Notes: a model not told the origin generated them from the letters alone. Shown: positions 1 through 7,852, counted from the first letter of the stretch. The stretch: DNA of 15,486 bases from Oribacterium sp. (GCA_017940955.1 JAGAXP010000082.1:1-15486), one strand, 5' to 3'. Translations and numbers: made by a program.

Positions 1-110
1 GTAATCAGGATTTGGGTCATTCTGAATGGCAGGTTACATTGACTTATATTCTGAATTCTGAGTTTTAAGGTCAATTAGTGGTTCCAATAACTCCGGATGG
101 TGGGGAAAAG

Positions 111-144
111 AGCCGACCACGGTCTTCGCGAACCATTGCCGGCT
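111..144 (-). terminator. Probable intrinsic terminator of aroK
   Basis: Seven bases past the aroK stop, the minus strand reads AGCCGGCAATGGT, an 8-base loop, then ACCGTGGTCGGCT. This is a 13-pair stem with one mismatch and two G-U pairs, followed by CTTTTCCCC. The U-run is short and interrupted, so termination may be inefficient. Bases 1-100 beyond it hold no gene that I can support. Confidence 0.55.
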
Positions 145-150
145 GGATCG

Positions 151-693
151 TCAGGAATACACAACAGCCTGTACCAGTTCTTCGCAGATTTCCTGAACTG
201 TTTTTCCGTCGGTTGCGATGATGATATCGGCAGCAGCCTCGTATTTCGCGTTTCTCTTCTCCTGGAGGCTTCGGATGAATTCAACATTCATGTTGCCGTT
301 AAGGATGGGGCGCACACCGGAATCCTTAACTCTTTCGAGGGTGGTTTCGGGGGTTGCGGTAAGAAGAACTATGATGCTTCCTTTTTTCAGGTTTGTGACG
401 TTTTCTTCACGAAGAACCGCTCCGCCTCCGCAGGAAATGATGATGCCGCTTGATTTCTGGAGGTCAAGGATGACCTCACTCTCACATTTTCTGAAGTAGT
501 CCTCGCCGTGCTTTTCGAAGATTTCCTTTATTGGCATGCCTTCACGACGGACAATTTCGGCATCAGTGTCCACTTCCCTCATGTCCAGCATATCCTTAAG
601 GTATGTGGAAACTGTTGACTTGCCTGCCCCCATAAAGCCTATGAGAGCGATGTTCTTTTTTTTCAGTTTTTCGAGGGTCTGAGGGTTTGTCAC
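151..693 (-). CDS. aroK: Shikimate kinase
   Basis: Phosphorylates shikimate to shikimate-3-phosphate with ATP, a cytoplasmic step of the chorismate (aromatic amino acid) pathway. The 180-residue protein has Walker A GFMGAGKST at 19-27, the shikimate/Mg-binding DTD at 42-44, the FRKCESE segment with an arginine at 68, the GGGAV loop at 89-93 and the lid arginine in the RPIL segment near 128. The length is normal for a single-domain AroK. Translation starts at a GTG with AGGAGG eight bases upstream; no ATG fits better. aroE lies 236 bases upstream on the same strand. A candidate promoter in the gap suggests aroK can be transcribed alone. All expected catalytic residues are present. Confidence 0.96.
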   Translation of the reverse strand: MTNPQTLEKLKKKNIALIGFMGAGKSTVSTYLKDMLDMREVDTDAEIVRREGMPIKEIFEKHGEDYFRKCESEVILDLQKSSGIIISCGGGAVLREENVTNLKKGSIIVLLTATPETTLERVKDSGVRPILNGNMNVEFIRSLQEKRNAKYEAAADIIIATDGKTVQEICEELVQAVVYS

Positions 694-742
694 TTTGGTT
701 TCCTCCTGTTTTAGATAAAATCATGCTTAATGAAGAAAGATT

Positions 743-770
743 AGTGTAAAAGTTGTAATCGTTCAATCAA
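743..770 (-). promoter_or_regulatory. Candidate promoter for aroK
   Basis: The minus strand reads TTGATT, 17 bases, TACACT, about 50 bases before the aroK start. Spacing is ideal and both hexamers are near the SigA consensus. The surrounding 700-830 stretch is AT-rich. Inferred from sequence only. Confidence 0.4.
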
Positions 771-929
771 CATATTTAATAAAAATCAAAGTTAATTTAG
801 ATTTTAAAGATGATCCCTTTTCTCCGGTTGACTTCCTTTGCTGTTTTTCGAGAATGCAGTCAATCCTAAGGCAACAATATTATAGTCATGCCTTGGTGGA
901 GCTGTTACTAATAGTTTCCCTCGCCTAAG

Positions 930-1817
930 TCATATATCAAAGTATTTTTCTTTCACAATCTCCACAGGCATCTTCTTTCCGGTCCAGAGTTCGAAGGCGG
1001 CAGCCCCCTGATAAAGCAGCATATACATACCATTAAAGGCATTGAGTCCGCACTCTTCTGCCATTTCAAGAAGCTTTGTTTTTCGCGGATTGTAAATGAC
1101 ATCGGAAACTGTCAGTTTCTCGTTCATTCCGGCGGCTCTTTCAGTAAGCCACGAAGCGTCCTTTATGAGATTTCCCTCCGGGTTTGGTGCCATGCCAACG
1201 TTTGTGGCATTGATGAGAAGAACGGATTCGGAGATTTCCCGCTTCATTACCTCATCGTCGTAATCAAAAACAGAGACCTTGCAGGAGGTGGATTCATGTA
1301 TCTTTTTGATGGTTGCCGCAGTTCTTTCCTTAAACCGGCTGCCGGAACGTTCAAAAACAGAAATCTCCTTAGCGCCATCCAAAGCCAGCTGGGTGAGCAC
1401 GGCTATACCCGCACCGCCAGTTCCGAGGATAGTAACTTTTTTGCCAATGTAATCAACCCCGGCCTGTCGCGCTGACTCCGTGAAGCCGATTCCGTCGGTG
1501 GTGTGGCCGGTGACGGTTCCGTCATCCTCGATAACCACGGTATTTACGCTTTCCGCAATCTTTGCCGCCGGGCTGAGCCGGTCACAAAGACCTACCGCCT
1601 CTGTCTTAAGGGGCATGGTGAGATTGAAGCCTCTCACTCCCATTTTCCTGAAGCTGTCAAGTACTCCGCGAAGCTCCCCCTCTTTTACGTCAAAGGCAAG
1701 GTAGCAGTAATCAAGGTCAAGCTGTTTGAAGCCTTCGTTGTGCATGGCCGGTGAAAGGCTGTGTGATACAGGGCTGCCCAGAAGGCAGATCATTTTTGTT
1801 TTACCTGATATTTCCAT
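930..1817 (-). CDS. aroE: Shikimate dehydrogenase (NADP)
   Basis: Reduces 3-dehydroshikimate to shikimate, the step before AroK. The 295-residue protein shows the substrate-binding SHSLSP at 18-23, NLTMPLK with catalytic Lys71, Asn92 in VNT, the GHTTDG motif with Asp108, the Rossmann glycine loop GTGGAG at 132-137, NATNVGM at 203-209 and the C-terminal GMYMLLYQGA segment near 263-272. The length is slightly above the usual 270-290. Translation starts at ATG 1817 with a weak GGAAAG upstream; an internal Met9 is possible but would trim the first strand. A hairpin lies in the leader. Downstream, bases 694-929 hold a weak stem (AAGGCA/TGCCTT, about 867-896) without a U-run, so the aroE terminator is unclear and read-through to aroK is possible. 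Confidence 0.96.
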   Translation of the reverse strand: MEISGKTKMICLLGSPVSHSLSPAMHNEGFKQLDLDYCYLAFDVKEGELRGVLDSFRKMGVRGFNLTMPLKTEAVGLCDRLSPAAKIAESVNTVVIEDDGTVTGHTTDGIGFTESARQAGVDYIGKKVTILGTGGAGIAVLTQLALDGAKEISVFERSGSRFKERTAATIKKIHESTSCKVSVFDYDDEVMKREISESVLLINATNVGMAPNPEGNLIKDASWLTERAAGMNEKLTVSDVIYNPRKTKLLEMAEECGLNAFNGMYMLLYQGAAAFELWTGKKMPVEIVKEKYFDI

Positions 1818-1843
1818 GATAAATCACTTTCCGCTGTTAACTG

Positions 1844-1869
1844 CCGGAGAGTTTCCGTAAATTCTCCGG
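1844..1869 (-). other. Hairpin in the aroE leader
   Basis: A perfect 7-pair stem CCGGAGA/TCTCCGG with a 12-base loop lies 27 bases upstream of the aroE ATG. There is no U-run on either strand, so it is not an intrinsic terminator. It could be a 5' UTR stabiliser or an operator. Function is unknown. Confidence 0.35.
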
Positions 1870-1914
1870 AATAAAATAAATGTCTCCCCTAGAATACCTT
1901 TTTTTTCCGCAAAA

Positions 1915-1943
1915 TAAAAGCCGGGCAACATACCCGGCTTTTA
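1915..1943 (-). terminator. Intrinsic terminator after rlmB
   Basis: The stem TAAAAGCCGGG/CCCGGCTTTTA is 11 pairs with a 7-base loop. It is followed on the minus strand by TTTTG, 30 bases past the rlmB stop. The arms begin with A and end with T, so it could also work on the plus strand. It closes the cysS-mrnC-rlmB transcript. Confidence 0.85.
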
Positions 1944-1973
1944 TAGCTCCTATTATGCTTGGTATCTTATACC

Positions 1974-2717
1974 TTATCCGTTAAGTCTCTGCCGCACGAT
2001 CTCATAGGCCAGAACACCGCAGGCCACAGAAGCATTGAGTGAATCAATGTTTCCGAACATAGGAATGGAGGCAACCATATCGCACTTCTCCTTAACGAGT
2101 CGTGATACGCCCTCTCCTTCATTTCCGATAACGAGACCGATGGCACCCTTTAAATTCAACTTATACATGGTTTCACCACCCATATCGGCACATACTAACC
2201 AGAGTCCTTCCTTTTTCAGATCCTCAATGGTCTTTACGATATTGGTAACCTTTGCAACCCTGGTGTATTCCAGTGCGCCTGCTGAAGTTTTGGCGACTGT
2301 TGAGGTGAGCCCCACAGCCCGTCTTTCGCGAATGATGACACCGTGAGCACCTGCAAGATTAGCCGTACGGATCATGGCACCGAGATTGTGAGGGTCTTCT
2401 ATTCCGTCCAGGATAAAAATGAAGGGGCTCTCGTTTTTCTCCCGTGCATAGTCCAGAATCTCCTCCACTGTGCTGTAGTGGAAAGCTGCCAGGTACGCGA
2501 TAGCGCCCTGATGTGATCCCTGACCTGCAATCTCATCAAGTCTCTCTTTTTTAACGAATTCCGGCTTGATACCGGCCTTCTTTGCTTCTCTTATGATGGT
2601 GGAAACAGGACCGTCATGTACACCATCCTGCAGGAAAAGGCGGTCAACTGCCTTTCCGGCACGGAAGGCTTCGATAACCGGATTTCGGCCAATGATGGTA
2701 AATTGTTCGTCTCTCAT
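1974..2717 (-). CDS. rlmB: TrmH/SpoU-family 23S rRNA ribose 2'-O-methyltransferase (RlmB type)
   Basis: SPOUT-class methylase that transfers a methyl group from SAM to a ribose 2'-OH, probably on 23S rRNA. The 247 residues show the N-terminal substrate-binding domain (IIGRNPVIEAF at 8-18, SHQGAIAYL at 68-76). The three SpoU motifs follow: NLGAMIRTA at 111-119, GNEGEG at 198-203 and the IPM...SLNASVA segment at 218-231 that forms the knotted SAM site. I start at ATG 2717, which has AAAGG seven bases upstream. A TTG five codons earlier has no ribosome site. The order cysS-mrnC-rlmB is a common Firmicutes arrangement. The exact target base (G2251 equivalent) is assumed from family membership. 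Confidence 0.9.
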   Translation of the reverse strand: MRDEQFTIIGRNPVIEAFRAGKAVDRLFLQDGVHDGPVSTIIREAKKAGIKPEFVKKERLDEIAGQGSHQGAIAYLAAFHYSTVEEILDYAREKNESPFIFILDGIEDPHNLGAMIRTANLAGAHGVIIRERRAVGLTSTVAKTSAGALEYTRVAKVTNIVKTIEDLKKEGLWLVCADMGGETMYKLNLKGAIGLVIGNEGEGVSRLVKEKCDMVASIPMFGNIDSLNASVACGVLAYEIVRQRLNG

Positions 2718-2848
2718 ATATAGACCTTTCAATAATCAAATAATCAAACACTGACCAGTAAATGCAGATAGATGAACCGTTTTCATATGCAGCACAGCTT
2801 TTCTGCCCACTGATACTCATTAGAAGTCACAGACCAACACATCTAAGA

Positions 2849-3388
2849 TTATTCCCCTGAGGTCATTTCCTTAAGGTCTGGAAAACTATCAGGCTCGGAA
2901 ATTTCTGGCCTTTCCTCATGCTTTATCTTCCCATATTTGTCATGCAATTCCCGGAGATGATGGATACCCAGGGCTTCTATCTCCAGAAGGCGCTCATACC
3001 GCTCTGTCAGGTAAAGATACCCTATGAGGGCTTCAAAGCCTGTGGCACGGCGGTACTCCTGGATGGAGCTGTTTTTACTGTGGGTCACGGACTTCTGGTT
3101 ACGGCCCCGTCTGTAGACAGACATTTCTTCGGGAGTCAGTATTTCCTTTGCGATTATGAAGCCCATGATCTCCGATTGGGCATGGGCACATACAAATTCG
3201 GTTTTCTTCCGGTTAATGGCATTGATGGAACCCGGGAAATGGGTGACCACATACTCTCTGACCGCAAAATCATAGATGCAGTCCCCGATATATGCAAGAA
3301 TAAGCGGTGAAGTTGTTTGGACATCCACCGCCTTAAGATCAAGTTTTTCCTTGTAAAGTTTGATAAATGATTCTGTCATGGGCATCAT
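2849..3388 (-). CDS. mrnC: Mini-ribonuclease III (23S rRNA maturation)
   Basis: Dimeric RNase III-type endonuclease lacking the dsRNA-binding domain; in Bacillus it trims the 23S rRNA precursor. The 179-residue protein has the catalytic-core segment LAYIGDCIYD with Asp36, the RRGRNQK loop at 93-99 and the second acidic helix ATGFEALIGYL with Glu119, all characteristic of MrnC. The short acidic C-terminus (about 158-179) is unremarkable. I prefer ATG 3388. It overlaps the cysS stop as ATGA, and GGAG sits six bases upstream, so translation is coupled to cysS. A GTG at 3400 would add four residues. Bases 2718-2848, before rlmB, hold no clear terminator, which supports co-transcription. Confidence 0.93.
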   Translation of the reverse strand: MMPMTESFIKLYKEKLDLKAVDVQTTSPLILAYIGDCIYDFAVREYVVTHFPGSINAINRKKTEFVCAHAQSEIMGFIIAKEILTPEEMSVYRRGRNQKSVTHSKNSSIQEYRRATGFEALIGYLYLTERYERLLEIEALGIHHLRELHDKYGKIKHEERPEISEPDSFPDLKEMTSGE

Positions 3389-4791
3389 GCTCTGCTCCAC
3401 TTCACGCCTTCACGGGTATCCTTGAGAACGATGCCCATTTCGAGAAGCTTATCTCTTATTTCATCAGCCTTTGCAAAATCCTTTGCCTTACGTGCAGCCT
3501 GACGCTCTTCGATGAGCTTCTCAACCTCTGAATCGAGATCGTCCTTTGCAACAACCGTCTTGATTCCGAGAACGCTCATAAGAAGTTCGATCTTTTCAAG
3601 TACGTAGTCTGCAAATGCCTTGGTGCTTTCTTCTGTGACAGAAACATTGGCAATCTTCACAAGCTCGAAGATGGCTGTGATGGCATCGGCAGTATTGAGA
3701 TCATCGTCCATCTTCTGATTGAACATATCCTGCTGTGCGTCCACGCTCTTTACTGTCTCAAGCTCGGCTGCGGTCATGTCGCTGCCGGTTAACTTTGCGC
3801 TAAGCTCCAGGAGACGCTCGATAGCAGTCTGTATACGCTCGAGAGAAGTCTTTGCACTATCCATAAGATCCCTTGAGAAGTTAAGAGGATTACGATAGTG
3901 TGCGCTCAGCATATAGAATCTGAGAACACGGGGATCATACTGGGAAGTAATGTCTCTTACAGTAAAGAAATTGCCCAGTGACTTGGACATCTTCTGATTG
4001 TTAATGTTTATAAATGCGTTGTGCATCCAGTAATTTGCGAATTTTTCGCCGTGAGCCACTTCATACTGGGCGATCTCATTCTCATGATGAGGGAAGATAA
4101 GGTCCTCGCCGCCGGCATGGATGTCCAGACGTCCGCCGCAGTACTTGGGGGCCATGACGCAGCACTCTGTGTGCCAGCCCGGACGGCCTTCGCACCAGGG
4201 TGACTTCCAGTACGGCTCTCCCATCTTCTTTGGCTTCCAGAGAACGAAGTCAGTTGAAGTTCTCTTGCCGTCCTCGCCGGAAACCTTCAGATCACGGAAA
4301 CCTGACTGAAGCTCATCAATGTTTTTGTGGCTGAGCTCGCCGTAGTCCTTAAAAGCTGTGGTATCGAAGTAAACAGTTCCGTCCTTTGCAACGTATGCAC
4401 TGTCTTTCTTAACCAGGGTATCGATAAGGTCGATCATGCCCTGAATTTCTTCTGTGGCACGGGGATGGATAGCCTCTTCTATATTGAGGTCAGCCATGTC
4501 CTTCTCAACTTCCGCTATATATCTTTTGGTAATGTCGGAGCACTCAACGCCTTCTTCATTAGCCTCTTTTATGATCTTGTCATCTACATCTGTGTAGTTG
4601 GAAACGTAGGTCACCTTATAGCCCTGATACTCCATATATCTTCTGAAGGTATCAAAGACGATCATAGGACGTGCGTTACCGATATGAATAAAGTTGTAAA
4701 CCGTAGGACCGCAGACATACATACGGATCTTGCCGGGCTCTATGGGTTTAAACTCTTCCTTCATGCGTGACATGGAATTAAAAATCTTCAT
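3385..4791 (-). CDS. cysS: Cysteinyl-tRNA synthetase
   Basis: Class I aminoacyl-tRNA synthetase that charges tRNA-Cys in the cytoplasm. The 468-residue protein shows YVCGPTVYN at 25-33 with zinc ligand Cys27, the HIGH-type HIGN at 36-39, the WHTEC segment with Cys210, the HHENE segment with zinc ligands near His235 and Glu239, and KMSKS at 267-271. The anticodon-binding C-terminal helical domain is complete. Translation starts at ATG 4791 behind AGGAG. It is the first gene of a cysS-mrnC-rlmB operon and overlaps mrnC by four bases. I found no T-box leader upstream. A SigA-like promoter about 70 bases upstream carries an inverted repeat over its -10 box. Confidence 0.97.
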   Translation of the reverse strand: MKIFNSMSRMKEEFKPIEPGKIRMYVCGPTVYNFIHIGNARPMIVFDTFRRYMEYQGYKVTYVSNYTDVDDKIIKEANEEGVECSDITKRYIAEVEKDMADLNIEEAIHPRATEEIQGMIDLIDTLVKKDSAYVAKDGTVYFDTTAFKDYGELSHKNIDELQSGFRDLKVSGEDGKRTSTDFVLWKPKKMGEPYWKSPWCEGRPGWHTECCVMAPKYCGGRLDIHAGGEDLIFPHHENEIAQYEVAHGEKFANYWMHNAFININNQKMSKSLGNFFTVRDITSQYDPRVLRFYMLSAHYRNPLNFSRDLMDSAKTSLERIQTAIERLLELSAKLTGSDMTAAELETVKSVDAQQDMFNQKMDDDLNTADAITAIFELVKIANVSVTEESTKAFADYVLEKIELLMSVLGIKTVVAKDDLDSEVEKLIEERQAARKAKDFAKADEIRDKLLEMGIVLKDTREGVKWSRA

Positions 4792-4846
4792 AATATCTCC
4801 TTTGTCTGAGGGTCCTGTTTTACGCCTTAAAAGCGAAGCTGCCCAC

Positions 4847-4872
4847 AGACTACATGAAGTTTATTGTAGTCT
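4847..4872. promoter_or_regulatory. Palindrome over the cysS -10 box (candidate operator)
   Basis: AGACTACA, 10 bases, TGTAGTCT: a perfect 8-base inverted repeat that covers the predicted -10 hexamer and start point of cysS. This position is typical of a repressor operator. In the transcript only part of the repeat would be present, so an RNA hairpin role is less likely. No regulator can be named. Confidence 0.4.
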
Positions 4873-4891
4873 TTAACCGGTTTTGCGTCAA
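4863..4891 (-). promoter_or_regulatory. Promoter of the cysS-mrnC-rlmB operon
   Basis: The minus strand reads TTGACG, 17 bases, TACAAT, a near-consensus SigA promoter with perfect spacing. It gives a leader of about 65 bases before the cysS ATG. Confidence 0.6.
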
Positions 4892-4934
4892 TATGATATG
4901 CGTGTTATGAAACCTTTATACCAATCGAGTGGCA

Positions 4935-4974
4935 GCAGTTCAGCCCGATCCTGCTTGTGACCCGGCTGAACTGT
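4935..4974. repeat. Short palindromic remnant of the CAGTTCAGC repeat family
   Basis: CAGTTCAGCC at 4936-4945 is the exact reverse complement of GGCTGAACTG at 4964-4973, with an 18-base centre. Bases 4950-4974 match the inverted left end of the large copy at 15246 (15247-15271) at 23 of 25 positions, so this is a truncated relative rather than a chance palindrome. It lies between the htrA terminator and the cysS promoter. The non-coding stretch 4792-5125 therefore holds the cysS leader and promoter, this remnant and the htrA terminator; I see nothing else in it. Confidence 0.7.
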
Positions 4975-5016
4975 CACACCGAGTGCAAACCGCCCGGATC
5001 ATTCATTCAAATAAAT

Positions 5017-5054
5017 AGAGCCTCACCTATGTTTCTGCGCATAGATGAGACTCT
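5017..5054 (-). terminator. Intrinsic terminator after htrA
   Basis: On the minus strand a 15-pair stem AGAGTCTCATCTATG/CATAGGTGAGGCTCT, with two G-U pairs and an 8-base loop, is followed by ATTTATTTG. The wobble pairs exist only in the minus-strand RNA, which supports that direction. It lies about 70 bases past the stop. Confidence 0.65.
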
Positions 5055-5125
5055 GAGGTTTGCTTTAGATTCTTCCGCCACAGTGACCCGTTTTTCAATG
5101 GATGTCACCGGCTTTGGCGTATTAA

Positions 5126-6577
5126 TTATCTCTGATACTGGTTGAAGAAATCTTCAAATGTTTTCCAGAACTCATCGGCGTCGATGGAGAATCTTCTGGA
5201 ATCCTGAGAATCCTGATTGTTGTCATTGTTATTTCCGCCGTTGTTACCATCATTTCCTGACTCACCGTTGTTTCTTGAGAAAGGATCGATGCTCTCCTTC
5301 TGTTCGTTGGAGGAAGTATTATTTGATGGTGACTGTCCCAGCACAACGTCAACATTGATCTCATCATACTTATCGCCGTTAGGCCTCTGAACTGTGAGAG
5401 TTACGGTTTCGCCTACACGGTACTTTGAAAGTATCGAAGAAAGATCCGTGAAGTTTGTTACGCCCTGACCATTCATTGCGGTGATAATGTCTTTCTCGTG
5501 AAGACCCTCATTCTTAGCTGTTGAGCCTTCGATGAACTTGTAGATAAATACACCCTGAGGCATTCCGAAGCTTTCGGCTGTCTGAGCGTCAATGTTCTTT
5601 ACCATAACGCCGAGGTAGCCTCTCTCGGATTCGGGAATCTCCTCACGTGTCTCAAGGGTAGACAGTGATTCAACTATCTTCTTTGCCTTTGAGGATGGAA
5701 TGGAGTAACCCATACCTTCTATAGATGTTGAGGTGTACTTTGCAACGTTAATGCCTATAACCTCACCCTTCATGTTGAGAAGAGCTCCGCCGGAATTACC
5801 CGGGTTAATGGCAGCATCTGTCTGGAGAAGACCTGAGGAAGTTCCCTTGCTTGTGGCAACGTCTCTGTTCTTTGCTGAGATGATACCTGTGGTAACCGAC
5901 TGACCATAGCCGAGAGCATTACCGATAGCCACTACCTGATCTCCTACTTCCAGAGCATCACTGTCTCCGAGAGTTGCGATGGAAATGGCTTCCATGGTCT
6001 TCGTAGGGATGTTCTCAAGCTTTATGGCGATAAGGGCCAGGTCTGCAGCAGCATCTGATCCTTTGACAACAGCATCAACCGATTCGTCATCTATAAAGGT
6101 TACAGAAAGGGACTCTGAGGACTCGATTACGTGATTGTTTGTAAGAATGAGAAGCTCGGTGTCTGTTTTCTGCACGATCACACCTGAACCGCTGGCGGGT
6201 ACTTCGGTTTCAAAATTCTGATAGTTTCCGAATATAGAGTAGCCATTCTGGCGATACTTGACCATATTTGTGATGGCAACGACTGAAGGCATGGCATTCT
6301 TTGCCACCTCTGTTACGCTGGTAACTGATGAACTGACCGGTGCCTGCTGAACAGTGGACGGTGTGCTTTCGGTTACCGGTGAGGCTTCTGTTTCTGCCGG
6401 CTTTTCGGTTTTTTCTGTTTTCTCCTCTGCAGCCGGAGCCGTTTCGGTGATAACATTGGCAGATTTCTGATAGGCGATTCCTGCCTGCTGCGCGGCAATA
6501 TTTACTCCTACCATAGAAGCGCCGGCCACAACGCCGAATAAAAGAGCTCCTGCAATGATTCCCGCTACTCGTTTCAT
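5126..6577 (-). CDS. htrA: HtrA/DegP-like membrane-anchored serine protease with PDZ domain
   Basis: Surface quality-control protease, trypsin-like fold. The 483 residues start with an uncleaved-looking hydrophobic anchor (7-29). A Glu/Thr/Pro-rich linker (40-90) leads to the protease domain with the full triad: His149 in TNNHV, Asp179 in AADLAL and Ser262 in GNSGG. One PDZ domain follows (about 318-414). After it comes an unusual tail: an Asn/Gly/Asp/Ser-rich spacer (about 416-462) ending in an aromatic-acidic segment (DEFWKTFEDFFNQYQR, 468-483). AGGAGG sits just before the ATG. The gene is divergent from the lipid kinase, has its own promoter and leader hairpin, and is followed by a terminator, so it is probably monocistronic. 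Orthology to a particular Bacillus HtrA paralogue cannot be decided. Confidence 0.93.
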   Translation of the reverse strand: MKRVAGIIAGALLFGVVAGASMVGVNIAAQQAGIAYQKSANVITETAPAAEEKTEKTEKPAETEASPVTESTPSTVQQAPVSSSVTSVTEVAKNAMPSVVAITNMVKYRQNGYSIFGNYQNFETEVPASGSGVIVQKTDTELLILTNNHVIESSESLSVTFIDDESVDAVVKGSDAAADLALIAIKLENIPTKTMEAISIATLGDSDALEVGDQVVAIGNALGYGQSVTTGIISAKNRDVATSKGTSSGLLQTDAAINPGNSGGALLNMKGEVIGINVAKYTSTSIEGMGYSIPSSKAKKIVESLSTLETREEIPESERGYLGVMVKNIDAQTAESFGMPQGVFIYKFIEGSTAKNEGLHEKDIITAMNGQGVTNFTDLSSILSKYRVGETVTLTVQRPNGDKYDEINVDVVLGQSPSNNTSSNEQKESIDPFSRNNGESGNDGNNGGNNNDNNQDSQDSRRFSIDADEFWKTFEDFFNQYQR

Positions 6578-6626
6578 TTTTCCCTCCTGGTTATATGAAT
6601 GTTACTGTATGTTGATCTTACTGCCC

Positions 6627-6652
6627 CTCCCGGATTTCGTGAAACCCGGGAG
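6627..6652 (-). other. GC-rich hairpin in the htrA leader
   Basis: The minus strand reads CTCCCGGGTTT, loop CACG, AAATCCGGGAG: an 11-pair stem with one G-U pair that would be an A-C mismatch on the plus strand. It sits 50 bases upstream of the htrA ATG without a U-run, so it is an RNA leader structure and not a terminator. Confidence 0.4.
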
Positions 6653-6680
6653 AACAGTTTGATTGATTTTCATTTGATAA

Positions 6681-6709
6681 TGTGTATCATACTTACTTTC
6701 TGTGTTCAA
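6681..6709 (-). promoter_or_regulatory. Candidate promoter for htrA
   Basis: The minus strand reads TTGAAC, 17 bases, TACACA. The -10 hexamer is only moderate. It would yield a leader of about 100 bases carrying the GC-rich hairpin. I saw no clear stress-regulator site. Confidence 0.35.
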
Positions 6710-6806
6710 TTTGTGTCTAATCAGAGGATTTTTTATGATGTCCGGCTGAAGTTTCAATTTCGACTTATTTAATAGTCTTTTTATACATGAACAGATTTTT
6801 CGATGC

Positions 6807-6812
6807 TATACT
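6807..6812 (+). promoter_or_regulatory. Extended -10 promoter of the lipid kinase gene
   Basis: TGC-TATACT is a strong extended -10 element 28 bases before the ATG. No good -35 hexamer lies at the right spacing, which is common for extended -10 promoters. Confidence 0.5.
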
Positions 6813-6839
6813 CTCTGTTAGTTACAGCTTGGAGGACAA

Positions 6840-7769
6840 ATGTATTATTTTATTGTAAATCCGGCGGCCACCAATGGTCGTGGACGTATTATCTGGGATA
6901 AGGTTCTCAGATATCTTAATAAGACTGACAATGCCGAAAAATATGAGGCTTATATAACAGAAAAATCCGGTGACGCCCGGGATTATGCACATAAATTATC
7001 AGAAGATGGTCGAGAAACAAAAACCATTACCGTTATAGGCGGTGAGGGAACTTTCAACGAGGTTGTAGACGGAGTAAATATGGATGGGGATAATATTTCC
7101 CTCGCCTATATCCCCACAAACTCAGACAATGATGTTGCCCGTTCTTTCCGGAGAAAATATAACCTGAAAGCGCAGTTAAAGAGACTTTTCAGTGACTCGG
7201 ATGAGGTGCTTCTGGATTACGGGGTGCTGAACTGCCCTTCTATGAACAGAAGGTTTGCCGTCAGTTCCGGAATAGGACTCGATGCAGCCATCTTTTTGGA
7301 TCTTTATGATGAAAAGTGTGCTTGTGAAAAGCAGAAGAAAAAAGTTGACCTGATACAGAGATTCAATTATGTGAGGACGGTCATCAGGGAGCTTTTCAGA
7401 ACCAGGCCCACAAAAGGTTATGTTATCCTGGATGGAAAGAAGCATGAGTTTAACAATGTTTTGTTCATTTCCTGCCACGTTCATCCTTATGACGGCGGAT
7501 ACATGGTGTGTCCCGGTGCCAGCGGCAATGATGGCTGGCTTGATGTGTGCATAGTCAGCACCAAACAGAAGTGGCGCTGGTATATCATTCTGTTTTCAAG
7601 CATTTTCGGACTTCATGTGACCCGCACAGGGGTACATCTCTACCGCTGCAAGTCGGCAGAGATCCACATGACAGAGGCTCTCCCCGCCCACGTGGACGGC
7701 GAGTCCATCGGAAAGCAGAAGGATTTTACATTGAACTGTATCCCACAGAAATTGAAGCTGAGAATATAG
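6840..7769 (+). CDS. YegS/DgkB-family lipid kinase (diacylglycerol kinase catalytic domain)
   Basis: Probably phosphorylates diacylglycerol or a related lipid at the inner membrane face. The 309 residues match the family fold: FIVNPAATNGRG at 4-15, nucleotide loop GGEGTFNEV at 67-75, IPTNSDNDVAR at 91-101, SGIGLDA at 143-149, the YDGGYMVCPGA segment at 217-227 with DGWLDV at 231-236, and HVDGE at 284-288. Two signatures differ from the norm. The usual GGDGT is GGEGT, and the usual GTGND-type loop is NSDND. The protein is otherwise full length, so it is probably an active variant, but its substrate may differ. GGAGG lies five bases before the ATG. It is the only plus-strand gene here, and the large palindromic element starts just after its stop. 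Confidence 0.85.
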   Translation: MYYFIVNPAATNGRGRIIWDKVLRYLNKTDNAEKYEAYITEKSGDARDYAHKLSEDGRETKTITVIGGEGTFNEVVDGVNMDGDNISLAYIPTNSDNDVARSFRRKYNLKAQLKRLFSDSDEVLLDYGVLNCPSMNRRFAVSSGIGLDAAIFLDLYDEKCACEKQKKKVDLIQRFNYVRTVIRELFRTRPTKGYVILDGKKHEFNNVLFISCHVHPYDGGYMVCPGASGNDGWLDVCIVSTKQKWRWYIILFSSIFGLHVTRTGVHLYRCKSAEIHMTEALPAHVDGESIGKQKDFTLNCIPQKLKLRI

Positions 7770-7852
7770 TAAGTGGCAGTTCAGCAGGTGATAAGAATTC
7801 CAGAGCTTGAAGGCATCCATTTATAAACGGGTCGCATTCGGCGGAAAAAACT

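Noticed and set aside
19..57. Two direct ATTCTGAAT repeats near the window edge
   Set aside because: Nine bases twice in AT-rich sequence is weak, and no element boundaries are visible.
97..453. 118-codon plus-strand open frame
   Set aside because: It is the antisense shadow of aroK, which has complete family motifs.
916..930. TTTCCCTCGCCTAAGTC resembles the reverse complement of the element's GACTTGGCGAGGG segment
   Set aside because: The match is short, needs an inserted base, overlaps the aroE end, and no other part of the element is nearby.
2718..2732. TTG start for rlmB giving five extra residues
   Set aside because: No ribosome site precedes it, whereas ATG 2717 has AAAGG at good spacing.
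4792..4935. Possible T-box leader for cysS
   Set aside because: No AGGGTGGNACC-type antiterminator, no terminator hairpin before the gene, and the promoter leaves too short a leader.
6643..6660. CCCGGGAGAACAGTTT as another copy of the repeat family
   Set aside because: Only one end-like motif is present, with no matching partner, and the stem belongs to the htrA leader hairpin.
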